Shown piece after piece: positions 56,276 through 64,000 of a stretch of DNA of 64,000 nt; positions within the stretch are counted from its first letter, which is position 1; each line of letters starts with the position of its first letter. The position numbers were made by a program, and so were the translations under genes. The stretch covers positions 62,001 to 126,000 of the forward strand of contig NZ_NEFF01000004.1 of the NCBI RefSeq assembly GCF_002252045.1, in the 5' to 3' direction. The stretch is from Ignatzschineria sp. F8392 (GTDB lineage Bacteria; Pseudomonadota; Gammaproteobacteria; Cardiobacteriales; Wohlfahrtiimonadaceae). The notes beneath the pieces are model-generated. The model made no database searches. It saw only the letters and a program-made list of their open reading frames with translations, and had not been told where the DNA came from.

Positions 56276-57844
56276 ATGGATAATTTACTAGACCGTTTAG
56301 AGAAAAATCTGACACTCCTTGGAAAGCATCAATCCTCCCTAAAAGAGGTTAATATTGGGCTCGAAAGAGAGACTCTTCGAATTAACCCGACAACAGGCAG
56401 GATTAGTGATAAAGAGCATCCTGAGACAATCGGATCGGCATTAACGCATGCGAATATCACCACTGATTTCGCCGAATCTCTGCTTGAGTTTGTCACGGAT
56501 CCTGTGGATTCTCCTGAAAAAGCATTGGCGGACCTCAGTGAGATTCAACGATTTGTCTTAGAGAAGTTAGATAATGAGATCTTTTGGCCTAATTCTATGC
56601 CCCCGTTCATTGAATCGGAAGATGAGATCGAAATTGGTCATTATGGCAATTCAAATGATGGCAAGATGAAGTCCCTCTATCGTAAGGGATTGAGCCTTCG
56701 CTATGGCAAAATGATGCAGGTTATCTCCGGCATTCACTATAATTTCTCCTTAAAAGATCATCTCTTTGATGCATTTCAAAATGCATTTGACCGTCAAGAG
56801 ATAAAAGAGATGAGCCTACAGCAGTTTAAGACAGATCGTTATCTCCATGCTTGTCGTAATATCTCTCGCTATGGCTTTGTGATTCCTTTTCTTTTAGGGG
56901 CATCACCGGTAATGGATAAGAGCTTTCTTCGTGGGAAAGAGAATCCTTTTGCGTCGCTTAATGCAACAGATAGCTATCTTGACCAAGGGGAATCGTTACG
57001 TCTTTCTGATATCGGTTATGGTAACAATAAGTGCCACTTTGATGTCTCATTCAATACGATTGAAGAGTTTACCAAAAATATTCAATTTGCGATTACCACA
57101 CCATGCAATATCTTCTCGCAAATTCCGGTGGTAGAAAATGGCGAATATAACCAGATCAACAATCACATTTTACAGATCGAAAATGAGTATTACGCGAGCG
57201 TTCGACCGAAACAGATTATGCGCCCTGGTGAAAACTTCTTAACAGCGCTCAATCGCCGTGGGATTGAGTATATTGAGTTGAGATCGATCGATATTAACCC
57301 GCTCGTAGCGGAAGGTATTGGAATCGATGAGATGCGCTTTATACAACTCTTGATGACAGCTTCTATCTTGACCGATGCGCCGGAATTATCGCAAAAAGAG
57401 TATGAGCATAATCAGAAAAATATGAAAGCAGTTGCTAAGCGAGGATTAGATCTCGCTCAAGAATTTAATGTTGCCGGAACAACTCGCACTCTTAAAGCTT
57501 CTATTTTAGCGGTATTAGAGTGGTTAACACCTTTGGCACCCATATTAGGAGAAGCGTATCAAGCAGCTCTTGAGAAGATGTATGCACGCGTTGAAGATCC
57601 TTCCCTACTCCCTTCACAACAGGTTTTAAGTGCGCTCAAAGAGAGCAGTACGCCTTATCAGACATTTTTCTTAACGCAGGCGAAAAAGCTCTATCAAAAA
57701 GAGCTCAAGCCTTTAGATGAGAAGAGTCGCGTTGCATTTGAGGAGAGTGCCATCAAATCTCTGAAGAAACAGCAAGCAATTGAAGCTTCACCCCAAATCC
57801 CATTTGCGCAATATCTCGATCACTATTTCCAATTTGAATCTTAA
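56276..57844 (+). CDS. gshA: Glutamate-cysteine ligase GshA
   Basis: 522 residues, as in the E. coli-type family. Motifs NIGLERETLRINPTTGRIS, TTDFAESLLEFVTDP, SGIHYNFSL and EYIELRSIDINPLV are visible. Makes gamma-glutamylcysteine, the first step of glutathione synthesis. Starts 62 bp after rnt, with GAGAG ahead of the ATG, and may share its transcript. gshB is not seen in the window. Confidence 0.95.
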   Translation: MDNLLDRLEKNLTLLGKHQSSLKEVNIGLERETLRINPTTGRISDKEHPETIGSALTHANITTDFAESLLEFVTDPVDSPEKALADLSEIQRFVLEKLDNEIFWPNSMPPFIESEDEIEIGHYGNSNDGKMKSLYRKGLSLRYGKMMQVISGIHYNFSLKDHLFDAFQNAFDRQEIKEMSLQQFKTDRYLHACRNISRYGFVIPFLLGASPVMDKSFLRGKENPFASLNATDSYLDQGESLRLSDIGYGNNKCHFDVSFNTIEEFTKNIQFAITTPCNIFSQIPVVENGEYNQINNHILQIENEYYASVRPKQIMRPGENFLTALNRRGIEYIELRSIDINPLVAEGIGIDEMRFIQLLMTASILTDAPELSQKEYEHNQKNMKAVAKRGLDLAQEFNVAGTTRTLKASILAVLEWLTPLAPILGEAYQAALEKMYARVEDPSLLPSQQVLSALKESSTPYQTFFLTQAKKLYQKELKPLDEKSRVAFEESAIKSLKKQQAIEASPQIPFAQYLDHYFQFES

Positions 57845-57959
57845 AGTTTAAACAATTTAAATCTAAAATCTAAAATTTAAATAACTTAAATGGTTTGGAT
57901 CTAAAGATTTGAATCTAGAATTATCTACGTAGCTATCAGTTAATTTGGTAGATATCTTT

Positions 57960-57991
57960 CGCGCAATTAGTGAGATTAATTGCGCGCTTTA
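57960..57991 (+). terminator. Intrinsic terminator after gshA
   Basis: CGCGCAATTA pairs with TAATTGCGCG around a GTGAGAT loop, followed by CTTT. Strong stem, short T-tract. Confidence 0.65.
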
Positions 57992-58101
57992 ACCTCTTGA
58001 GGGACTTCTTAAATTACCTTTCACTAAAGATATAGACCTTGATAGCAAAATCCCATAAACTTACGCTTTATTTATCTACCCTTTTTTAGAGGTATTTCTC
58101 A

Positions 58102-59151
58102 GTGACTGAAGTTGTCGCACAAACAATCGAATCTACTGCGCATATCGCGCAGGAGGTTCACTCCTTAGGCTCCCCCCTTCTCTATACTATCTTTGCCATT
58201 GTTGTTGCCGTAATGATCCTTATCGACATGTTTGCACTCAAAGCAAGTGGAGATCATCGTGTTAGCGTAAAAGAGGCTTTGATCTGGACGCTCATCTGGA
58301 TCACCGTCGCGTTACTCTTTATGGCAGGAATCTGGGGCTATATTCGTTATATGCTGCCACCAGAGATCCTTATTCCTAGTGAATTTGCCACAACGAGTGA
58401 ATATGCAACGAGTAAAGCACTTGAGTTTTTAACCGGCTATATCGTTGAAAAATCACTCTCGATCGATAATATCTTTATCTTTCTGCTTATCTTTAGCTTC
58501 TTCAAAGTTCCCAATATCTATCAGCGCCGCGTCTTAGTCTATGGCGTTTTAGCCGCGGTCTTTTTGCGGGTTGTGATGGTGTTGATCGGTAGCTTCTTGA
58601 TCTCTAAGTTTGAGTGGATTCTCTACGTCTTTGGCGCATTCCTCCTCTTTACCGGGATCAAGATGTGCTTTGGTCATGATGATGAAGCAGATTTGAGTGA
58701 GAATAAGATCGTCAAATGGACTAAAAAGTTTGTTAAGACAACTGATGAGTATCAAAAAGAGCACTTCTTTATTGTCAAAGAGGGAGTTCGTTACGCAACA
58801 CCGCTCTTTATCGTTTTAGTTTTAATTACTATTTCCGATATCATCTTTGCAGTCGATTCCGTGCCGGCGGTCTTCTCTATCACCGCTGATCCTTTTATTG
58901 TGATGACCTCTAACGTCTTTGCAATTTTAGGATTAAGAGCAATGTATTTTCTCTTAGCAGATATGGCAGAACGCTTCCATCTACTACAATATGGTTTGGC
59001 GATTATCTTGATCTTTATCGGTATTAAGATGTTGGTACTCTATTTCGACTACCATTTTCCGATTACGATCTCTTTAACAATAATTTTAGGAACTTTAGTG
59101 GGTTCGATCATCTTATCGCTGATGATCCCCCCTAAAAAACGATCTTCTTAA
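58102..59151 (+). CDS. TerC/Alx-family integral membrane protein
   Basis: 349 residues from a GTG with AGAGG upstream. About nine TM helices. Conserved acidic membrane motifs TGYIVEKSLSIDNIFIFLLIFSFF-type (residues about 110-135) and ISDIIFAVDSVPAVFSIT (about 245-262) identify the TerC family, whose Alx members export Mn2+. I see no yybP-ykoY Mn2+ riboswitch upstream, although that leader often precedes alx. Despite the family name, nothing connects it to the TerY-like genes 30 kb away. Confidence 0.85.
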   Translation: MTEVVAQTIESTAHIAQEVHSLGSPLLYTIFAIVVAVMILIDMFALKASGDHRVSVKEALIWTLIWITVALLFMAGIWGYIRYMLPPEILIPSEFATTSEYATSKALEFLTGYIVEKSLSIDNIFIFLLIFSFFKVPNIYQRRVLVYGVLAAVFLRVVMVLIGSFLISKFEWILYVFGAFLLFTGIKMCFGHDDEADLSENKIVKWTKKFVKTTDEYQKEHFFIVKEGVRYATPLFIVLVLITISDIIFAVDSVPAVFSITADPFIVMTSNVFAILGLRAMYFLLADMAERFHLLQYGLAIILIFIGIKMLVLYFDYHFPITISLTIILGTLVGSIILSLMIPPKKRSS

Positions 59152-59157
59152 CCCCAT

Positions 59158-59186
59158 AAGTCTCGTACTACCTGCGAGACTTTTTT
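59158..59186 (+). terminator. Intrinsic terminator after terC-family gene
   Basis: AAGTCTCG pairs with CGAGACTT around TACTACCTG and is followed by a run of T. Confidence 0.8.
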
Positions 59187-59213
59187 CATTTCTCTTCGCA
59201 AAAAGGACGCGTC

Positions 59214-60533
59214 ATGTTAGAGAAACTCTTTAAACTTAAAGAACACGGCACAACGACTCGAACAGAGATCATTGCCGGAATTACGACCTTCTTAACGATG
59301 TCATATATCATTTTCGTAAATCCAAGCCTGCTCTCAACTACAGGGATGGATCACGATTCTGTCTTTATGGCTACCTGTCTTGCGGCCGCAATTGGTACTT
59401 TAGTGATGGCATTTGTTGCAAACTACCCTGTTGGACTTGCACCAGGAATGGGGCTGAATGCTTTCTTTGCGTTTACAATTGCAGCTCCCGTTGCTGCGGG
59501 TGGTTTTGGCTATACTTGGCAAGAAGCTTTAGGCGCTGTTTTTGTCTCCGGCGTGATCTTCTTTGCACTCACTATTACCGGGCTTCGCTCATGGATTATC
59601 AATGGTATTCCTAAATCATTAAGAGCTGCTGTCGGTGCGGGTATCGGCCTCTTCTTAGCTTTCATTGGTCTTTCTAATCCTGAAGTAGGCATCATCAAGG
59701 CGAATTCAGCAACGCTTGTAAGCTTAGGTGATCTCTCATCTCACGGTGCGCTCTATGCAATTTTAGGATTCTTCTTAATTGTAGTGTTAGATAACTTTAA
59801 GATTAGAGGTGCGATTCTTTTAAGTATCTTGATTGTCTCTGTGATCAGTGCCTTAACAGGTCACACAGAGTTTAAAGGTGTGATCTCAACGCCTCCTTCA
59901 ATCGAGCCAACATTCTTCCAATTAAGCTTTGAAAAAGTCTTAAGTGGCAGCTTCGTACAGATCTTAATCGCTCTTGTTCTTGTAGAGCTCTTTGATGCTA
60001 CCGGCGTTCTAATGAGCGTGGCAAAACAGAGTGGTCTACTCGATGAGACAAAGGTTCCAGATGCTAAAAAACGCTTTAATCGTGCGCTTTTTTCTGATAG
60101 TACCGCGATTCTTTCTGGAAGCCTTTTAGGAACGAGCTCTGTAACAGCTTATGTTGAGAGTACTGCCGGCGTTCAAGCAGGAGGACGAACAGGTCTTACA
60201 GCACTTGCGATTGCTGCTTGTTTTATTCTCGCAATCTTCTTCTCACCATTAGCGAACTCAATTCCTGCTTATGCAACGGCTCCGGCATTAGTCTATATCG
60301 CAGGCTTGATGTTAAGAGAGTTAACAGAAGTTGAGTGGGATTCCCCTACCGATTCAATTCCAGCAGCACTCTTAGTATTAGGGATTCCATTTACTTACTC
60401 GATTGCAGAAGGTTTTGCCTTTGGATTTATCAGCTATGTTGCATTGAAGTTAGGGACAGGAAAATTAAAAGATATTCATCCTGCCACCTATATCATTGCG
60501 ATTCTATTTTTAGTAAAATTTGCACTCTTCTAG
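59214..60533 (+). CDS. AzgA-type purine (adenine/hypoxanthine/guanine) permease
   Basis: 439 residues, about 12-14 TM helices. Start LFKLKEHGTTTRTEIIAGITTFLTMSYI, then NYPVGLAPGMGLNAFFAF, and the signature LLGTSSVTAYVESTAGVQAGGRTGLTA, all typical of the AzgA/PurP branch of the NCS2 superfamily. Proton-coupled uptake of purine bases. AAAAAGGA lies upstream of the ATG. Single gene between two terminators. Confidence 0.9.
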   Translation: MLEKLFKLKEHGTTTRTEIIAGITTFLTMSYIIFVNPSLLSTTGMDHDSVFMATCLAAAIGTLVMAFVANYPVGLAPGMGLNAFFAFTIAAPVAAGGFGYTWQEALGAVFVSGVIFFALTITGLRSWIINGIPKSLRAAVGAGIGLFLAFIGLSNPEVGIIKANSATLVSLGDLSSHGALYAILGFFLIVVLDNFKIRGAILLSILIVSVISALTGHTEFKGVISTPPSIEPTFFQLSFEKVLSGSFVQILIALVLVELFDATGVLMSVAKQSGLLDETKVPDAKKRFNRALFSDSTAILSGSLLGTSSVTAYVESTAGVQAGGRTGLTALAIAACFILAIFFSPLANSIPAYATAPALVYIAGLMLRELTEVEWDSPTDSIPAALLVLGIPFTYSIAEGFAFGFISYVALKLGTGKLKDIHPATYIIAILFLVKFALF

Positions 60534-60596
60534 GATCTTCCCCTTTTCTCGGGTAAAGATGCTAACCTAGAGATGAGCATTGAAATAGGCATCAGT

Positions 60597-60635
60597 ACGC
60601 CATATTAGAGCATGATCTTTAATATGGCGTTTTTA
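60597..60635 (+). terminator. Intrinsic terminator after purine permease
   Basis: ACGCCATATTA (60597-60607) pairs with TAATATGGCGT (60620-60630), followed by TTTT. Confidence 0.85.
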
Positions 60636-60654
60636 AATGTGGGGTTTTAGAAGT

Positions 60655-62721
60655 ATGAATCATTTTATTACAGCAACGTATCGATTCTTTTTTAGTAGCG
60701 ACTTTGCCATGGGGGTAAAGATGGCGCTAGGGATCTTCCTGCCTGTTGCGCTGTTAGCCCTCTTCTCAATTCCGCTAGAGATCTTAATGATTGCCGGTTA
60801 TGGTAGTTTAACGATGTCTATTGCCGATCAGACCGGCACCTTAAAGCATAAACGCAATGAGATGCTAGGCACCTTTATTGCGATTGTCCTGATTACCCTG
60901 CTCTTTATCTTTCAATCACCAGGGCTCCATCTTCTAAAGATCGTTTCACTCTCACTTATCTCATTTGTCGTAGCCTTCATCTATGCTTTTAAGGCTAAAT
61001 TTATCGCTCTCGGATTTATCGTGGGCTTTACGGCCCTTCTTGCCGCATCTAATAGCGCTGCCACTCCCGCGGTCTACCTCTTCTTCTTCTCTTTAGGGGC
61101 TCTTTTCTATTTTGCCTTTAGCATGGCGGTGACGAAGATTTTTCAGATCTATATTGTGCGGCAGAATCTCTCCGGCATCTACTTTCTCCTTTCGCGCTAT
61201 CTTAAAGCACTCTCAAAATGTTACCGTCAAAATGTAGTGATTGAGAAAGAGTTTAAAAACTTTATCAACTCTCAAACTGAGCTACTTGAGGAGTTGCAGG
61301 TGATGCGAGATCTTCTTTTTCGCCTCGACTATGAGAAGGATCATCGCCTCAATCAGATGGTCAATGAATTGCTACTCCTGATAGAAACTCGTGAGATTGC
61401 AACTATTCCATTGCAAGATTTTGTGATTATTCGCGAGAATTATCCCAATAGTGATCTGCAGATTTTCTTTCGTGATAGCTTCTCAAAAGCGGGAATCAAC
61501 CTTGAAGAGATGGGGATGTACTCCTTACGTGCCGGCGATATGTTAAAGCGTCTCGGCTTTAAGGCAGAATTGCGTGCTTTAGAGTATGAATTAGAACTTC
61601 TACGCCGGCAAGATTTAGAGGGCGAAGCGTTAGAGGCCTATCAAATTGTAGCGAATCACTTTCGTAAAGTTTGGTCACTTTCCCGTAATTTAGAGCGTAT
61701 TCGCTCATTCTTAGTCGATGATGTTGCGCTTGAGGGAAGCTTCCCTAAACATAAATTGAAAAAGTTTCTCTCCCAGTCGCATTGGTCTAAAGATTATATT
61801 ACCCAGAATTTAACTCTCCAATCACCTGTGCTACGTTTTGCAATTCGCTCTTCACTTGCGATGTTTTGCGCACTCTCAATTGTGAGCATGACCGATTTTC
61901 TCTCTCACGGTTTCTGGATCGCTTTTACACTCTTAAGTCTTATGCGACCAGGATTTAGTCTTACTAAAGAGCGCAGTAGAAATCGAATTATCGGCACCAT
62001 TATTGGCTGTATCGTTGGAGGGATCTTAATCTCCATGGAGATCTCAACTTTAGGGTTGCTCTCGATTCTCTTTGTCTCGGTTATTCTTAATAATGGTTTA
62101 ATTCGTATCCATAACCCACTTAGCGTCACTTTTACGACAGTCTATGTCCTAATTATTCTCAACATTAGTAAAGATTTAACGATGTTCCAAGGGATATCTG
62201 TCTCTATTGAGCGCATCATTGATACCCTAATTGCCGCTGTTATTGCGATCGGCTTTAGCCATTTTCTTCCAAGTTGGGAGAAGGTCAATCTTCCACGACT
62301 TACTAAAAGTGCGAGAAAAGATCTCTTTACGGTGATTGAAGAGATAGAGAAATGGCAAATTACGAAAGAGAGTGAGGATGACGCTGATCTTAAATTAGCG
62401 CTCCGCCGGGCTCAAGTCTCTATTGTCTCTCTCTCAAATTCTCTAGAGCGGATGAAAGATGAGCCGATTAAGAATAGAGAACGGGATATCTCAACGATTA
62501 ATGATGAGTTGATTGAGATGCAATCTGTGCTCTCTCAGCTCTCCTATTTAGCATCTCTACTTGAGGGGAAAGATGCAACAAAGATCCCGGAATTTAGGGA
62601 GATTTTCCAAGTGATCAAGTTCCGCATGGATCCCAAAATCCATAATAGCCGCTCCCATCGTATCCCTAAATTTATGATGCGTGAGTTAAAGCCCCTTATC
62701 TGGCTAGTGGAGCCTAAATAG
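60655..62721 (+). CDS. FUSC-family membrane protein (YccS/AaeB-like)
   Basis: 688 residues from the ATG at 60655; an in-frame ATG at 60637 overlaps the preceding terminator and is less likely. Two blocks of about five to six TM helices (about 20-170 and 395-530) each followed by a long helical cytoplasmic region, the last with several heptads. This duplicated layout marks the fusaric-acid-resistance/AaeB group, efflux proteins for aromatic acids or of unknown substrate. The partner membrane-fusion protein is not beside it. ALMRPGFSLTKER-like segment (LLSLMRPGFSLTKERSRNR) is the conserved loop. Confidence 0.82.
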   Translation: MNHFITATYRFFFSSDFAMGVKMALGIFLPVALLALFSIPLEILMIAGYGSLTMSIADQTGTLKHKRNEMLGTFIAIVLITLLFIFQSPGLHLLKIVSLSLISFVVAFIYAFKAKFIALGFIVGFTALLAASNSAATPAVYLFFFSLGALFYFAFSMAVTKIFQIYIVRQNLSGIYFLLSRYLKALSKCYRQNVVIEKEFKNFINSQTELLEELQVMRDLLFRLDYEKDHRLNQMVNELLLLIETREIATIPLQDFVIIRENYPNSDLQIFFRDSFSKAGINLEEMGMYSLRAGDMLKRLGFKAELRALEYELELLRRQDLEGEALEAYQIVANHFRKVWSLSRNLERIRSFLVDDVALEGSFPKHKLKKFLSQSHWSKDYITQNLTLQSPVLRFAIRSSLAMFCALSIVSMTDFLSHGFWIAFTLLSLMRPGFSLTKERSRNRIIGTIIGCIVGGILISMEISTLGLLSILFVSVILNNGLIRIHNPLSVTFTTVYVLIILNISKDLTMFQGISVSIERIIDTLIAAVIAIGFSHFLPSWEKVNLPRLTKSARKDLFTVIEEIEKWQITKESEDDADLKLALRRAQVSIVSLSNSLERMKDEPIKNRERDISTINDELIEMQSVLSQLSYLASLLEGKDATKIPEFREIFQVIKFRMDPKIHNSRSHRIPKFMMRELKPLIWLVEPK

Positions 62722-62982
62722 CGCCATACGTACAGAGCAATGCGATCACATAAATTATGATCTGAGGAGTTATGATCTAATGGTTACGATCAAATGAATG
62801 ATTGATTACTAAAAGTGATGACTAAAATTGATAACTATGACGATTAAGAGTTGGCATTTATTGATGATAATCGTATTATTAAAGAATCGCTTTACTCTTT
62901 CATCGATATTGAGGAGTAGCGGCATCGAGTCGTAGACGATATCCGGCAGTAGGATATTCAATGGTAGGCGCAGGTAACAGAT

Positions 62983-63483
62983 ATGTACCAATTTTTAGGG
63001 GAATATGAGTTAAAGGTCGATACGAAAAATCGTATCGCGCTCCCTGCTGCCTTAAGAAAACAGTTTAATGGGATGAACCATTTTGTCATCAGCCGTGCGC
63101 TCGATAAATGTCTTAACTTCTACCCGATCGAAGCTTGGCGCCAAGTTGAAGAAGAATTAGAAAAACTAAACCCTTTTGTAAAAAAAGAGCGTGACTTTGC
63201 ACGCTTTGTTCGAGGTGGCGCAACAGAAGTTCTCTTAGATGCTCAAGGGCGAATGGTTCTCCCTAAAAGATTGATGCAATATGCCAATATTGAGAGTGAT
63301 CTTATCCTCTTAGGAAATGGTAATCTCTTTGAAATGTGGGATCTAACCACTTATGAAACGATGCTCGATATCGATCCAGAGGATTTCTCCCTCTTAGCTG
63401 AAGAGGTGATGACAAAAGAAGAAGAGGTTGAAGAAGCGCCTCTCTTAGACCCTTCTATTGTGGTTCCTTTAGGCCGTCGATAG
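62983..63483 (+). CDS. mraZ: Transcriptional regulator MraZ
   Basis: 166 residues with two SpoVT-AbrB-like halves: GEYELKVDTKNRIALPAALRKQF and EVLLDAQGRMVLPKRLMQYA. The ~20 residue acidic C-terminal extension (TKEEEVEEAPLLDPS) makes it longer than the usual ~150. MraZ normally heads the division/cell-wall cluster and represses it by binding TGGGN repeats; I do not see a convincing repeat set upstream. Here it is followed by murI instead of rsmH (mraW). Confidence 0.9.
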   Translation: MYQFLGEYELKVDTKNRIALPAALRKQFNGMNHFVISRALDKCLNFYPIEAWRQVEEELEKLNPFVKKERDFARFVRGGATEVLLDAQGRMVLPKRLMQYANIESDLILLGNGNLFEMWDLTTYETMLDIDPEDFSLLAEEVMTKEEEVEEAPLLDPSIVVPLGRR

Positions 63484-63509
63484 ATTGTCCGGGATAGGTG
63501 AGGCTAGAT

Positions 63510-64000
63510 GTGATTAGAATTGGTTTAATTGATTCCGGTATTGGTGGATTTTCTATCTTAAATGCTTTTTTAGCAGCGAAGCCCCTTAATCAGACACAAT
63601 TTATCTATATTGCCGATTCAGGGCATCTTCCTTATGGCTTAAAGAGTGATCACTATATTCATGAGCGAATGGAGCGCTTAACGGCGGAGCTGTTAGCGCG
63701 AAAGATCGATGCGTTAGTGATTGCTTGCAATACGGCGACGGCGGTCAGTGTCGAGAAATTGCGAGAGAAATACCCCGATCTTATTATTATCGGGATTGAA
63801 CCGGCTATTAAGTTAGCGGCAACAGCGACAAAGAGCGGTCATATCGCGGTTGCGGCAACACTTTCTACGCTCCATAGTGAACGATTAAAGAGCCTTAAAG
63901 AGCGCTTTGCAAAAGCGCAGACACTTCATAAAATTATCGGTTCGGAATGGGTCGATTTGGTAGAGAAACAGAAGCTAACGCTAGCTGATAATCAAAAGAT
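63510..64000 (+). CDS. murI: Glutamate racemase (3' end outside window)
   Basis: Starts at a GTG 26 bp after mraZ and stays open to the window edge (163 codons). IGLIDSGIGGFSIL, YIADSGHLPYG and the catalytic-cysteine motif VIACNTATAVSV identify MurI, which makes D-glutamate for peptidoglycan. The second catalytic cysteine lies beyond the window. Coupling mraZ to murI is unusual but fits a cell-wall theme. Confidence 0.9.
   Translation, partial: MIRIGLIDSGIGGFSILNAFLAAKPLNQTQFIYIADSGHLPYGLKSDHYIHERMERLTAELLARKIDALVIACNTATAVSVEKLREKYPDLIIIGIEPAIKLAATATKSGHIAVAATLSTLHSERLKSLKERFAKAQTLHKIIGSEWVDLVEKQKLTLADNQK

Noticed and set aside
57845-58101. yybP-ykoY Mn2+ riboswitch before the TerC-family gene
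   Set aside because: The conserved blocks are not present; only the gshA terminator is seen.
58102-59151. TerC-family gene as part of the TerY-like island
   Set aside because: It is 27 kb away among housekeeping genes with its own terminators; TerC/Alx proteins are common core genes.
1-64000. tRNA or rRNA genes
   Set aside because: None recognised on either strand by reading for cloverleaf arms and conserved loops; the only structured RNA found is the M-box.

Overview
The window reads as a chromosome segment of a low-GC gammaproteobacterium. The core genes (serC, clpP-clpX, rnt, gshA, prc, mnmA, mraZ-murI) are of ordinary proteobacterial type. I would guess the Ignatzschineria/Wohlfahrtiimonas neighbourhood, but the sequence alone does not prove it. 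Intergenic DNA is AT-rich and full of short degenerate tandem repeats, and many intrinsic terminators use GC-rich stems.

Layout. (1) 1-4053: an amino-acid decarboxylase (AdiA/LdcA type) with one complete and one cut-off APC-type antiporter, an acid-resistance style operon on the minus strand. (2) 4674-13644: a five-gene minus-strand defence operon, transcribed as MmeI-like DNA methyltransferase, DEAD-type helicase, T5orf172/GIY-YIG protein, SIR2, HerA. The last two genes match the described HerA-SIR2 defence pair; the first three look like a restriction-type module. (3) 13788-35199: two direct copies of a ~2 kb segment (AEC transporter gene plus a two-TM protein of unknown function) bracket a ~17.5 kb AT-rich island. 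Both AEC copies are broken, by different mutations. (4) 16189-31378, inside the island: nine plus-strand genes. They are a HerA/FtsK-type ATPase with a ~180-residue Ser/Thr/Gly/Lys-rich linker, a small protein with a hydrophobic N-terminus, two coiled-coil proteins, two tandem Hsp70/actin-fold ATPases, a PIN-Ser/Thr kinase-zinc-ribbon fusion, a TerY-like vWA protein and a PP2C phosphatase with a C-terminal helical extension. The last three form a TerY-P-like triad; the rest is, as far as I know, not described as a unit and is my main candidate for a new system. (5) 31457-32905: an IS3-family element plus relics of related copies, then a small TM-protein gene. (6) 35286-38886: arsR-arsA-arsB arsenite efflux operon without arsC or arsD. 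(7) 39680-41640: divergent GntR-family regulator and lhgO. (8) 41811-45585: three tandem corA-type genes preceded by a clear M-box (ykoK) Mg2+ riboswitch and an intrinsic terminator. (9) 45669-64000: housekeeping genes: ABC exporter, mnmA, prc, serC, clpP, clpX, rnt, gshA, a TerC-family protein, an AzgA/NCS2 purine permease, a FUSC-family protein, mraZ and the start of murI.

How the island genes may work together (inference): two coiled-coil proteins and a pair of Hsp70-like ATPases could sense or remodel a target. The vWA protein, kinase and phosphatase would switch the system by reversible phosphorylation, perhaps on the Ser/Thr-rich linker of the ATPase. The PIN domain and/or the hydrophobic 220-residue protein would be effectors. 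The long direct repeats make the whole island excisable by homologous recombination.
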